Assembly: GCA_039810605.1 (NCBI GenBank)
Contig: JBDHXH010000034.1
Coordinates: forward strand, 1 to 26,796
DNA length: 26,796 bases
Direction: 5' to 3'
From: JAGPCH01 sp039810605
GTDB lineage: Bacteria > Bacteroidota > Ignavibacteria > Tepidaquicellales > Tepidaquicellaceae
Shown: positions 1-8,568 of the stretch, piece after piece
Position numbering within the stretch: the stretch's first letter is position 1
Layout of the letters: each line of letters begins with the position of its first letter
Made by a program: the position numbers and the translations under genes
The notes under the pieces: model-generated
Databases searched by the model: none
What the model was told of the DNA's origin: nothing
The model's input: the letters and a program-made list of their open reading frames with translations, nothing else

Positions 1-1422
1 GAACCATTCATATTGATGCGTCACGAAGTACTGCTGTGCATCATAGCTCTTGCAGCGCTGGTTTCGGAAATGATTCCCGAGATTAAGAACAAAGGAAAAC
101 TCATTCCATTCATAATAATTCTTTTTTTCATTAATACGGTAGTTGGGTTTCTGCCTTTGCAAACGGGAACAGCTTTCGGAGGAATGTATCAGACCAACCC
201 CATGACAATACTCGTGAAGAATATTCTCAACATCGGAGTATTGATTGTAATGATTCAATCTGCAGGGTGGCTGATGAAAACGAAGAGCCATCTTGAAAAC
301 ACGGGAGGATATTTTTTTATTCTGCTCACCTCATTAATTGGAATGGATTACATGATTTCTTCCGGAGATTTCCTGATGCTTTTCATAGGGCTTGAAATGG
401 CGACAATTCCGCTTGCGGCTCTTGTGGCATTTGAAAGATTGAAGGAAAGGTCTGCAGAAGCGGGCGTAAAGTTGATTCTGATTTCTGCGCTTTCATCAGG
501 CGTGCTGCTGTTCGGTGTTTCGATCTTATTCGGGACGACTGGTTCGATCTATTTTTCGAATATCTCTGCCGGATATCACAACTCTTATCTCGAGATGCTT
601 GCATTTATCTTCATCTTTACAGGTATCGCATTTAAGATTTCCATAGTGCCGTTTCACTTGTGGACTGCTGATGTGTATGAGGGAGCTCCTGTCAACATAA
701 CTTCATTCCTCTCGGTCATCTCAAAGGCATCATCAGTTTTTATTCTGGTAATTCTATTCTTCAAAGTTTTTTATTCGATTGTCATTATGTGGAATGATGT
801 AATCTACTTCGCGGCAATTCTTACAATGACGATCGGAAATCTTTTTGCAATCAGACAACAGAATCTTAAACGCTTCCTTGCATTTTCGTCAATCGCACAA
901 GCGGGATTTATTCTGCTTGGAGTCATTGGAGGAACTTCACTGGGACTCGCTTCCGTAATTTATTTTCTTCTTATTTATATCTTTTCAAATCTCGGCGCAT
1001 TTGGAGTTGTCGCAGCGATTTCAAACAGCAGCGGCAAAGAGAATATCAGCGATTATGACGGATTGTACCGGACTAATCCGAAGCTAAGTCTCGTGATGAT
1101 GCTGTCACTTTTTTCGCTGGCGGGAATTCCTCCCGTTGCAGGATTTTTTGGGAAATTTTTCTTATTCACTGCTGCTGCTAAACAGGGTTACTATCTGCTG
1201 GTGCTTATAGCAGTGCTCAATGCCACAATTTCTCTATATTACTACTTGCTTGTTGTCAAAGCAATGTTCATTAATAAAAATGATATTCCGATTGAACCTA
1301 TACACAATGACTTCTATACAAAACTCGGATTGGTGATATGCGTTGCGGGTATCATCGCAATCGGTTTTGCAGGTATGATTTTTGAAGATATTAATTCTCT
1401 AAGTTTCGGTCTTGTGAAATGA
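1..1422 (+). CDS. nuoN: NADH-quinone oxidoreductase subunit N (possibly 5'-truncated by the window edge)
   Basis: This is a membrane subunit of respiratory complex I, an antiporter-like proton-pumping subunit of the Proton_antipo_M family. The protein is almost entirely hydrophobic, with about a dozen or more membrane segments. It carries the family signature PFHLWTADVYEGAP near residue 215 and the conserved NLKRFLAFSSIAQAGF stretch near residue 285, with the lysine expected in the proton channel. The frame is open to base 1 (E-P-F-I before the first candidate starts, TTG at 13 and ATG at 16), so the true start may lie upstream. From base 13 it is 469 residues, close to a normal NuoN. It ends in an ATGA overlap with the next gene, so the two are translationally coupled. 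The rest of the nuo operon would lie to the left of the window. Family assignment is secure; the exact start is not. Confidence 0.93.
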   Translation, partial: EPFILMRHEVLLCIIALAALVSEMIPEIKNKGKLIPFIIILFFINTVVGFLPLQTGTAFGGMYQTNPMTILVKNILNIGVLIVMIQSAGWLMKTKSHLENTGGYFFILLTSLIGMDYMISSGDFLMLFIGLEMATIPLAALVAFERLKERSAEAGVKLILISALSSGVLLFGVSILFGTTGSIYFSNISAGYHNSYLEMLAFIFIFTGIAFKISIVPFHLWTADVYEGAPVNITSFLSVISKASSVFILVILFFKVFYSIVIMWNDVIYFAAILTMTIGNLFAIRQQNLKRFLAFSSIAQAGFILLGVIGGTSLGLASVIYFLLIYIFSNLGAFGVVAAISNSSGKENISDYDGLYRTNPKLSLVMMLSLFSLAGIPPVAGFFGKFFLFTAAAKQGYYLLVLIAVLNATISLYYYLLVVKAMFINKNDIPIEPIHNDFYTKLGLVICVAGIIAIGFAGMIFEDINSLSFGLVK

Positions 1423-1763
1423 CGATGGCTCTCGATAGCGGAAAACATATTGAAAAAGAAATTGACGGAACAAGATGCAGAGTGATTGAAGCAGGTATTA
1501 GTGAACACCGTATGAACTTTCTTAGAGAAGTTCTGACTTACAATGGGATAGATGTTAAATTTCAGAAAGAAGTCAAGAAAGATGAAACTCTCCCCGATAC
1601 ATTTATCATCGGTGTGACAGACGTAACATTCAACCCTGTAATTTCTGTTTATCAGCGGAAACTCAAAACTCTAAATGGAAAAATTCTTACGCCATTATAC
1701 TGGCGCCAGGAAACAGAAGATAGTAAGGTGTGGTATTGGAAAATAAATTATAGTAAAGAGTAG
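1419..1763 (+). CDS. Small conserved-looking protein coupled to nuoN, function unknown
   Basis: A 114-residue soluble protein that I do not recognise. Its ATG overlaps the nuoN stop (ATGA at 1419-1422), so it is the last gene of the visible nuo transcript; an alternative ATG lies at 1425. There is no signal peptide or membrane segment. It is rich in charged residues, has a single Cys near residue 20, and has a Trp/Tyr-rich C-terminus (LYWRQ, VWYWKINY). The middle reads FIIGVTDVTFNPVISVYQRKL, which looks like two beta strands with a loop. The composition is that of a small alpha/beta fold. Placement suggests a role linked to complex I expression, assembly or regulation, but this is inference from position only. 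A likely convergent transcription end follows. Confidence 0.75.
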   Translation: MTMALDSGKHIEKEIDGTRCRVIEAGISEHRMNFLREVLTYNGIDVKFQKEVKKDETLPDTFIIGVTDVTFNPVISVYQRKLKTLNGKILTPLYWRQETEDSKVWYWKINYSKE

Positions 1764-1788
1764 CTCGATACCTGAAATGATCTGTACT

Positions 1789-1804
1789 GTGAGATGTTTC
1801 TCAC
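1789..1804. terminator. Weak stem-loop between convergent genes
   Basis: GTGAGA and TCTCAC form a perfect 6-bp stem with a 4-nt loop, followed by only three T residues on the plus strand. It lies between the end of the nuoN-linked gene (1763) and the end of the minus-strand regulator gene (1821), where a terminator is expected. The short T run makes it weak. Confidence 0.35.
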
Positions 1805-1820
1805 TTTGGTGCTTCTTGAC

Positions 1821-4355
1821 TCACTTGCTCTCTGCAAAAAGTTCTTCAATCCTTGCAATCCCTTCTTTGTCGTTAATGTCTTCCATAATGGATTTACATT
1901 CACCGAACAGAGTATCGGCGCGCGGCTTGTTTCCCTTTCTTAATTCGCATTCAATCATTGCCGTAAGAACTTCTGAACTTCTGTTTCTGTCTCCAACTTG
2001 TTTGTATAATTCATAACTATCTTCAAAAAATGAAATTGCTTTCTCGAAGTCCTTCTTCTCCATTTCAATATATCCCAGACCCTGCAATGAATATGCAATG
2101 CCTCTCCTGTTACCCTGTTCCCTATAAATACTCATGCTTTCATTAATACACATGCTTGCTTTTTCAAATTCTTCAAGAAAGATTAACGAATCGCCAAGAT
2201 TCCCGGAGAAAAATGCAATGCTGTATTTGTCATTTACCTTTCGTGCAATCGAGAGAGACTGTTCAAATATTGAATTTGCTTTGAGATAATCATGATTGTC
2301 ATATTCTAAAATAGCCCTTCCGTTCAATGCGTATGCTATTCCGAGCTCGTCTCCGATTTCTTTGTATAGCATCAGCGACTTTTCAATATACAACTTCATC
2401 TTTTCTTTGTTTCTTTCCATGTTAGCCATTGAGGATGCATTGAGATATGCTTTGGCGAGCACAGATTTCGAAACACCGTCGGACATCTTAAACAATTTCT
2501 CATATATGCGATTGGAGTCTGTAATCTGGCAGCGGATCATCCAATACCTTCCGAGTGAAGTCGCCATCTTCAGTCCCTCTTCGATGAAGTCATTGTTCAA
2601 TGCAAATTCAAATGCGGAAAGGAAGTTGGAATTTTCTGACTGGAGCATGTCAAGAAATTTATTCTCATCAGGTCCTCTGAATTTTGTCTCTGCTTCATTG
2701 GAGAGCTGCAGATAATAGTTAAGATGGTTTGTCTGAATTTTCTGAAGTTCATCTTCTTCTTCCAGCTTCTTTCTTCCGTAATACCACATGCTGTCAAGCA
2801 GTCTGAACCTGTCCATCTTCTCAACATTCATTGCAATAGATTTCTCAACAAGTGATTCAAGTATATCAATAATTTCAAATTCATCAAGCAACTCATCGCT
2901 GCAGACTTTCTCTGCTGACTGCAAAGTAAACTCGCCGCTGAAGACGCACAATCTTTTCCAAAGCTTCTTCTCATTTTCAGAAAGCAGATCATAACTCCAG
3001 TCAATCAATGCCTTCAATGTCTGCTGACGCGGAAGTGCCGTCCTCTTACCGCCGGTCAGGAACATGAATCTGTTGCTCAATCTATCATGAATTCTTTCGA
3101 CGGTCATCGCGCTTAGCTTTGATGCGGCAAGTTCGAGCGCAAGTGGTATGCCGTCAAGATCCCTGCAGATTCCCGCAACAGCATTGACGTTTTCGTTTGT
3201 TATGCGGAAACCGGTATTCACACTCAATGCTCGTTCTGCAAATAGTCTCACCGATTCATATTTTATCAATTCCGCCGGAGAGACATTTTCTCCGGTTGCG
3301 GGAATCGCAAGAGGCTTTACTTTATGAATGTGCTCGCCTGTGCACTTCAAAGTTTCTCTGCTGGTTGCTATTATCTTCAGCTTCGGAATGGAGCGCAAAA
3401 GTTTCTCTGCAGTGAGAGAGCATTCATGAATGAAACTTTCGCAATCATCAAAAATGATCAGGACTTCTTTTTCCTTGAGATAACTTATCAAAGTTTCTTC
3501 AATTGATTTTCCGGGCTGTTCCAATATTCCGAAAGATTTTGCAATTGCCGGAATGATAGCCGAAGGATCCTTCAGGATTGAAAATTCTGTAATTATTACT
3601 CCGTTTCTGAAAACGTCAATTAAGTCTGCTCCGAGCTGCAGCGATAATCTTGTCTTACCCGTTCCGCCGGGACCAAGCAAAGTAACAAGTCTTTTCTCCG
3701 AAATTATTTTCTTTATTTCGGCAATCTCATCCTCCCTCCCTATGAAGTTGGAGAGTTGTATCGGAAGATTGTTAGGCTTCGAATCTAAAGTCTTTAGATC
3801 GGGAAAGTCAGATGTCATCGGGGGAGCATAAACCTGATAAATCTTGATTGGCTGAATGAGATCTTTCAGAAACCTCTCACCGCAATCTTTGAAAATAAGT
3901 TCATTCCTTGCTAACAGGGAAGTGATGACCGGAGACGTAATTGCATCAGCATAAGCATCTTCTGATACAAGTATCTGACCAAAATGTGAAGCTGACATTA
4001 TCCGCTGTGTCCTTGCCAGAGTAACATACCCCATGTAGTCCTTTCCGTTCCATTCTGCATTTCCTTTGTGAATACCGATTCTTAATCCAAGAGGCATATC
4101 ATTAGAGAATTTTTTCATGCAACTAACGGCTGCTTTGATTGAATCGCAGGAATTGCTGAATGCACAGACAGGTGTTTCACTAAGATTCTGAAATATGAAT
4201 CCGTTGTGTGATTCCATTTCGGTTTCAAATACAGACAGACAGCCATTTAATATCTTAGAAAATTCATTTCCAAATCTTGATGTAAGCTCTGCAGAATTTT
4301 CAGTCTCTGCAAAGAGAAACGTTACTATGTCATTAGGGATATTAATTGACTGCAT
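1821..4355 (-). CDS. Degenerate cyclase domain - NB-ARC-type NTPase - TPR signalling protein
   Basis: A multidomain cytoplasmic signalling protein of 844 residues counted from the ATG at 4355; a TTG one codon upstream is also possible. Residues about 10-177 are a class III adenylate/guanylate cyclase homology domain. Residues about 200-440 are a STAND/NB-ARC ATPase with Walker A GPGGTGKT (228-235), Walker B LIIFDD (299-304), an ATSRE motif (330-334) and the GIPLALELAA box (402-411). Winged-helix-like sequence follows (WSYDLLSENEKKLWKRLCVF, near 455), and then TPR-like helical repeats from about 630 to the end. The cyclase domain looks inactive: FAETENSAEL replaces the usual FTDIEGSTRL, SETPV replaces the usual GDG, so both metal-binding Asp are Glu, and the transition-state Asn is Ala114, although Arg118 is kept. 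No LuxR-type or other DNA-binding C-terminus is visible. It probably senses a ligand through the TPRs; target unknown. Confidence 0.85.
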   Translation of the reverse strand: MQSINIPNDIVTFLFAETENSAELTSRFGNEFSKILNGCLSVFETEMESHNGFIFQNLSETPVCAFSNSCDSIKAAVSCMKKFSNDMPLGLRIGIHKGNAEWNGKDYMGYVTLARTQRIMSASHFGQILVSEDAYADAITSPVITSLLARNELIFKDCGERFLKDLIQPIKIYQVYAPPMTSDFPDLKTLDSKPNNLPIQLSNFIGREDEIAEIKKIISEKRLVTLLGPGGTGKTRLSLQLGADLIDVFRNGVIITEFSILKDPSAIIPAIAKSFGILEQPGKSIEETLISYLKEKEVLIIFDDCESFIHECSLTAEKLLRSIPKLKIIATSRETLKCTGEHIHKVKPLAIPATGENVSPAELIKYESVRLFAERALSVNTGFRITNENVNAVAGICRDLDGIPLALELAASKLSAMTVERIHDRLSNRFMFLTGGKRTALPRQQTLKALIDWSYDLLSENEKKLWKRLCVFSGEFTLQSAEKVCSDELLDEFEIIDILESLVEKSIAMNVEKMDRFRLLDSMWYYGRKKLEEEDELQKIQTNHLNYYLQLSNEAETKFRGPDENKFLDMLQSENSNFLSAFEFALNNDFIEEGLKMATSLGRYWMIRCQITDSNRIYEKLFKMSDGVSKSVLAKAYLNASSMANMERNKEKMKLYIEKSLMLYKEIGDELGIAYALNGRAILEYDNHDYLKANSIFEQSLSIARKVNDKYSIAFFSGNLGDSLIFLEEFEKASMCINESMSIYREQGNRRGIAYSLQGLGYIEMEKKDFEKAISFFEDSYELYKQVGDRNRSSEVLTAMIECELRKGNKPRADTLFGECKSIMEDINDKEGIARIEELFAESK

Positions 4356-4378
4356 CAATTAGCCGTTAGTAAAAAATA

Positions 4379-4386
4379 CAAATATA
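4379..4386 (-). promoter_or_regulatory. Putative -7 box (TATATTTG) of the cyclase-like/NB-ARC gene
   Basis: On the minus strand TATATTTG matches the Bacteroidota TAnnTTTG element exactly. It would start transcription about 17 nt upstream of the ATG at 4355. The position 20 bp further upstream reads ATC rather than TTG, so the -33 part is poor, and the spacer is occupied by the palindrome at 4391-4404. A poor -33 box with an operator-like palindrome suggests a regulated promoter. Confidence 0.45.
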
Positions 4387-4390
4387 TCAC

Positions 4391-4404
4391 CGGCATATAT
4401 GCCG
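4391..4404. promoter_or_regulatory. Perfect 14-bp palindrome, candidate operator
   Basis: CGGCATATATGCCG is a perfect inverted repeat. It sits four bases upstream of the putative -7 box of the minus-strand regulator gene, inside the promoter spacer, where a bound dimeric protein would block or remodel RNA polymerase. No regulator with an obvious DNA-binding domain is encoded beside it. Confidence 0.4.
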
Positions 4405-4614
4405 AAGATTTAAGTTGACAGTTTCTGATTTCTGAATCTCTCTCCTCATACTTCGGAAGAGAAAGTGACAAGTTTGATCCTTTATGTGACAAATTAAAAT
4501 AAAGCAGGCAAAATGGAAACGCGAAAAAATCATAATTAAAGATTCTGATATTTTCCGAAGATTTCTCAACTGCAGTAGCAATGCCATAGCGGGTGTGGGA
4601 CATTTGATCATAAA

Positions 4615-4645
4615 TTGATATGTTCTCCGTTTTTGTTTAGATTTG
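4615..4645 (+). promoter_or_regulatory. Putative promoter of the lipoprotein gene
   Basis: TTG (4615-4617), a 20-bp spacer and TAGATTTG (4638-4645) match the Bacteroidota consensus TTG-N19-23-TAnnTTTG. The expected start site near 4652 gives a leader of about 78 nt before the ATG at 4730. Confidence 0.6.
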
Positions 4646-4729
4646 CAAATCTCGCTGATGAAAAATCCGGTTCATACAAGAACAGGATAGCAAGATGGTG
4701 TTCAAAAAATAAATCCCTCAAAACATGTC

Positions 4730-5779
4730 ATGGAATCTAAACTAAAATTTTCGATAGTCTTAGCAATAGCCCTTATCATATTCACCGGCTGCTCGGTAGT
4801 TGACAAGATAAAGGAGAAACTTAATTCCAGGAAAGAAACGGAGCAAGTGAAAGAAGAGATTAAAGAATTTGCATCCGCTGACGACCTTCAGTTTTATAAT
4901 AAGTATATAGATGTTATGAATAAGATTCAGGAAGCAGCAGATAATGTGCAGAAAAACTACTTGAGCAATATTCCGGAACCTTCTTCTCTAAGCAAGAACA
5001 GCCTGATAATTCCCGTTACGTTTTCGCTGGCTGTTCAAAGTCTTGAAAGAGTAATGAAAGAGTATAAGCGCTCGTTTCTTGACGGAGGAGACCTTTCCAA
5101 ACTAAGCGCTTCTGATGAGATGCAGAATGAAATAGAATCGGATTTTCGAGCGTTACTTTCATCCATTGAAAAGTATTATGTAATCGCCGAGAAAGTTTCC
5201 AGATATTACACTGCGAGTGAATTCAAGAACGATCTAAGTAAGGCTTTACCCTATGATGAAGAATTGAAAAATGCTTATGATGTTTACAAGACTGATTTCA
5301 AAAAATTTTCAGGAGATCTGAAAAAGTATAAACCCAAAAGGAAAGTGAAAGATCCTTCATCAATTTCGAATCCGGATGAAAGATCTGCACAAGTTATGCT
5401 AAATGCTTACGGTAACATCCTCGACGCGGCAGAATATTTCTATGAAAATTTTGACGGACTTGAACAGAAGAGTGATTTGACCGCTGCGAACAGTGCATTC
5501 GGTAAATTCATCTCGGACTATGATAAGAATAAGAATGATATCCTGTCGGCTGAATTCACGGATAAGACGAAGTTCATGAAGTATGGTTTCGAAGACTACT
5601 TTTCTAAAATGGCTGATAAATTCGTTGGAGCAGGAAACAAGTTTTTCAAAAAAGCTCCGGCAGCCAAAGATGCGAGAGAGTTCAGAAATTTATATAATGA
5701 TGTCATCAATAATTACAATTACATGATAACAGCTTACAATACTTCGGTTCAGAATATTAATACAATCAGAATGTTCTGA
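4730..5779 (+). CDS. Predicted lipoprotein, DUF3829 (YiiG-like)
   Basis: A 349-residue secreted protein with a lipoprotein signal peptide: a basic start (MESKLK), a hydrophobic core, and a lipobox FTGC with the acylated Cys at 21. The mature part is very rich in Lys, Asp, Asn and Tyr and predicted to be almost wholly helical, including YNKYIDVMNKIQEAADNVQ near 57-75 and a closing helix with NYNYMITAYN. Long lysine-rich helices after a lipobox resemble the DUF3829/YiiG family of unknown function. That match is from memory of the pattern, not a search. It should be anchored to the periplasmic or outer membrane. It is probably transcribed alone: a good promoter lies upstream and the next gene converges on it. 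Base composition is like its neighbours. Confidence 0.8.
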   Translation: MESKLKFSIVLAIALIIFTGCSVVDKIKEKLNSRKETEQVKEEIKEFASADDLQFYNKYIDVMNKIQEAADNVQKNYLSNIPEPSSLSKNSLIIPVTFSLAVQSLERVMKEYKRSFLDGGDLSKLSASDEMQNEIESDFRALLSSIEKYYVIAEKVSRYYTASEFKNDLSKALPYDEELKNAYDVYKTDFKKFSGDLKKYKPKRKVKDPSSISNPDERSAQVMLNAYGNILDAAEYFYENFDGLEQKSDLTAANSAFGKFISDYDKNKNDILSAEFTDKTKFMKYGFEDYFSKMADKFVGAGNKFFKKAPAAKDAREFRNLYNDVINNYNYMITAYNTSVQNINTIRMF

Positions 5780-5836
5780 AACTTGTGTTACTCACGAAGA
5801 AATAATTTGTTTTCGGTTTCAAAGTGAATTCATCAG

Positions 5837-8296
5837 TCATGGAGTTATCTTTGTAACGAAGGCATTTGAATTGTTGAATGTCAGTGATAAATCACTAAGG
5901 TCAACAAGATCGTCTCCGTTCACATCTGTTACGACATAACCTGTGGTAAAGCCTGTCGCATCATTAAATACTCCGATGACATCCGTCAGATCAACCAGTC
6001 CATCCTGATTAATATCACCTCCGTATATCGCAAATAACATAGGAGTGTTGTCAACTTGTGTTTCATTATTGCCATACGCATTTGAAGACGATGATGTAAA
6101 ATCATAACTTGCCGAATCGCCCGAAAAGGGAATTGGTGTCGGTGTCCATGTCTCAATTGAGTTACGATGCTTCAGTATCTTATATCCATTATTAATTTGT
6201 GAGAAATTAAATTTCCCAAATCCGTTTGAGTCAAGAACAGCTTTTGCGGAATCCAGTATCGGATAAGGAGGCAATGGAATTCTCAAAATAATTTGCGCTG
6301 TATCACCTGTCATTTTGTTTGAAGTTGAATCATAAAATCCCTGAAGCAATGCATGCACGTTCAGAGTTTTGTAAGACGGAAGATTCAAGCCCCAGCCATG
6401 CACATATCCGATATCGGCTCCGGCCTGGTCAACAACTTTCAATCTCCAGTAACCATTCCTGTTTTCCCCATTGAATGTGGAAAGCGGCTGATCAGGTTTT
6501 ACTGAAGGACTAAAAGGCGCAGTGATGCCGGGTCCATTGAATACGGGATATCCGTATGAAGAGACTGAATCTGCGTCATCGGAAAAGATTGTCATTACGT
6601 CATTTGAAGAACTTCCTTTGCCGCTCATCAGATTGATTGAATTCCCGGAGGGAGATGTCAGTGTGATTGTTAAATCTGCAGTGTAAGTATGTGACATCAA
6701 CAGATAAACTTTGAGGTTGCTTACACTTCCGATTCCACTGACAAGAATGGAATCTTCTATGCCGGCAGCATTTGCATCGGGAACAAAGAATCTCCTGTAG
6801 CTTGAAACGAAAGCAGTGTCGTAGAATTTTCCATCTGCAGATGATAGCATCGGCGAACTCAAATAGTTTGAATTTGTATGAGCCGAACTGATGGACGTAT
6901 TGCCGAGTAATCTTAATCCATAATTGTAATCCGTTCCATCTAATGGAAATCCGCTGTGAAGATTGTCAAAGTCAAAATTCATGAGGCTGTCTTCCCATTG
7001 AAATGATTTCGGATGACGGAACATATATTGCTTAATCTGATTCGGTGTTCTGGCATAGCCCCAGATTCTGACTTCATCAATCTGCCCTTTGAATTTATTT
7101 GCCGCGTAACTGGTGGCTCCGATTCCTCCAATGTACATGCTGTCGCTTGAATTGACATTAATAAGAGGATGTCCGGGAAAAATTGATGTCGCTTCAAGCG
7201 TGCCGTTAACATAGATGTTTGCACTCCCGGTCGCAGCGTTGTAAGTTGCTGCCAGATGGGTCCATTGAGCATTTGTAACCAACGGCGCTGTTTGTAGATT
7301 GGTGCCGTTATTGATTGCGAAAAAAACCTGACCTGAATTGAATATAAAAAGAGAATAATCATACCTGGTCGTTCCTCCGCTTTTGTCAATGATATTCTGT
7401 GCAGTTGGAGAAGTGCCTGTTGTGTCCCGCTTTATCCAGGCTTCAAGTGTAATCCTGCTATTTGGATTGAGCCATGCGCCAATGTTATAATGACTGCAAT
7501 AATCTGTTGTCCCGTTGAATACCAGACTGTTATTATAGTCCAAATGATTTAAGCCTTTGTTTGCATAACTGACGAAAGTTATGTTTCTCTTGAAACCATT
7601 GTTCTGTGCGGGTCCGCTTAGATCCTCTGTTGAATTATCAAACTGGTAACTTGCGGCAAGATAGCTGAAACTTCCGCTAAGCTGATAAATGTTAAGTGGT
7701 ACCGACTTGTATGCATTGAGTTCAGCGGCTGTGCGGGCGCTCTGCCAAATTCTTACGTTGTCCAACTGACCGTTGAAGAAGTATGCAGGAGATCCGCTTT
7801 GTCTGTCGCAACCGATGAACAGAGAATCAAAGTTTGATCCGACAGTTCCTGTAATTCCCGTCCTTGATGTGTCAAGGTTTCCGTTAATGTATATTCGCGT
7901 GGTCGTTCCGTCGTAAGTGCCGGCAATATGCGTCCACTGATTCGCTTTGACTGTGCCGTTGATTCTGCTTCTTAGAAAGTTTCCCGTTCCTCCCTTTGGG
8001 AAAAAAACAATTCTTCCGGAGTATTCAATTCCAAAGTAATAACTTGTTAAATAATTCTTGCCAATTATGCATGCCGATGACGATGGCAGGGCAGACGGAT
8101 TGATCCATGCTTCAACTGTAATTGCGGAACCTGGATTTAATTCGGAATGAGCGGGAACCGAAACATAGCTGTTTATTCCGTTGAAACTTGCTGCATAATT
8201 GTCTGTGTATTGCGAATAGCCGGATGCTGCAATGCAAAACAAAAAAACGGTTGTTGCCGGGAATAAGATACTTAATTTGAATTTGCAAGGATTCAT
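5837..8296 (-). CDS. Secreted two-LamG, P-domain, dockerin-like multidomain protein
   Basis: An exported 819-residue protein. A signal peptide (residues 1-29, ending SGYSQ) is followed by two LamG/concanavalin-like jelly-roll domains, about 32-190 and 255-425. Each has the family's VEAWI/LEAWI, WTHIAGTYD/WTHLAATYN and ...G.LD.VRIW / G.IDEVRIW strands. Residues about 495-640 are a proprotein-convertase P-domain (LTITLTSPSGNSINLMSG, then NGYWRLKVVDQAGADIGYVHGWGLNL). The C-terminus holds two EF-hand-like loops of dockerin type, D761-D772 and D791-D802. No standard T9SS sorting domain follows; the chain ends VTKITP just after the second loop. The likely role is surface carbohydrate or protein binding; no catalytic domain is visible. 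An AAGGAG Shine-Dalgarno sequence lies 9 nt before the ATG, unusually clear for this window. Confidence 0.9.
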   Translation of the reverse strand: MNPCKFKLSILFPATTVFLFCIAASGYSQYTDNYAASFNGINSYVSVPAHSELNPGSAITVEAWINPSALPSSSACIIGKNYLTSYYFGIEYSGRIVFFPKGGTGNFLRSRINGTVKANQWTHIAGTYDGTTTRIYINGNLDTSRTGITGTVGSNFDSLFIGCDRQSGSPAYFFNGQLDNVRIWQSARTAAELNAYKSVPLNIYQLSGSFSYLAASYQFDNSTEDLSGPAQNNGFKRNITFVSYANKGLNHLDYNNSLVFNGTTDYCSHYNIGAWLNPNSRITLEAWIKRDTTGTSPTAQNIIDKSGGTTRYDYSLFIFNSGQVFFAINNGTNLQTAPLVTNAQWTHLAATYNAATGSANIYVNGTLEATSIFPGHPLINVNSSDSMYIGGIGATSYAANKFKGQIDEVRIWGYARTPNQIKQYMFRHPKSFQWEDSLMNFDFDNLHSGFPLDGTDYNYGLRLLGNTSISSAHTNSNYLSSPMLSSADGKFYDTAFVSSYRRFFVPDANAAGIEDSILVSGIGSVSNLKVYLLMSHTYTADLTITLTSPSGNSINLMSGKGSSSNDVMTIFSDDADSVSSYGYPVFNGPGITAPFSPSVKPDQPLSTFNGENRNGYWRLKVVDQAGADIGYVHGWGLNLPSYKTLNVHALLQGFYDSTSNKMTGDTAQIILRIPLPPYPILDSAKAVLDSNGFGKFNFSQINNGYKILKHRNSIETWTPTPIPFSGDSASYDFTSSSSNAYGNNETQVDNTPMLFAIYGGDINQDGLVDLTDVIGVFNDATGFTTGYVVTDVNGDDLVDLSDLSLTFNNSNAFVTKITP

Positions 8297-8305
8297 TTTC
8301 GGTTT

Positions 8306-8311
8306 CTCCTT
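8306..8311 (-). promoter_or_regulatory. Strong Shine-Dalgarno of the LamG/P-domain gene
   Basis: AAGGAG on the minus strand, 9 nt before the ATG at 8296, fixes this start. Most other genes here have no such match. Confidence 0.7.
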
Positions 8312-8568
8312 AGTATATTTAGTTATGTTTTTTATTCAATGAATATTGTTCTCTGATTTTTAAGAGCAATGTTAAAAACAAATTGCAGAGTTGTTGCAAT
8401 TGTATAATTGGAATGGAGAATGTTAATTTTGGGAGAATGAAAATTCTTGTTAACTCTTCAGAGGCTTATCCCGGATTCTTCAATCCGTTCAAAAATAAAA
8501 CTGTCAACAAGTTTCTTGCAAAGAGATTTTTCCCGGTTTGTATCTTTTTATGTCTGGTGGGCAGGAGG

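Larger units (their letters stand above)
4356..4729. other. Divergent intergenic region (374 bp)
   Basis: This gap separates the minus-strand regulator from the plus-strand lipoprotein gene. It holds a promoter for each and the 14-bp palindrome. A 10-bp direct repeat, CCGAAGATTT, occurs at 4402-4411 and 4555-4564. Short open frames across it are low-complexity, lack start signals, and are not called as genes. Confidence 0.6.

Noticed and set aside
4387..4611. Two minus-strand frames upstream of the NB-ARC gene
   Set aside because: Low-complexity, overlapping each other and the promoters; no start signal.
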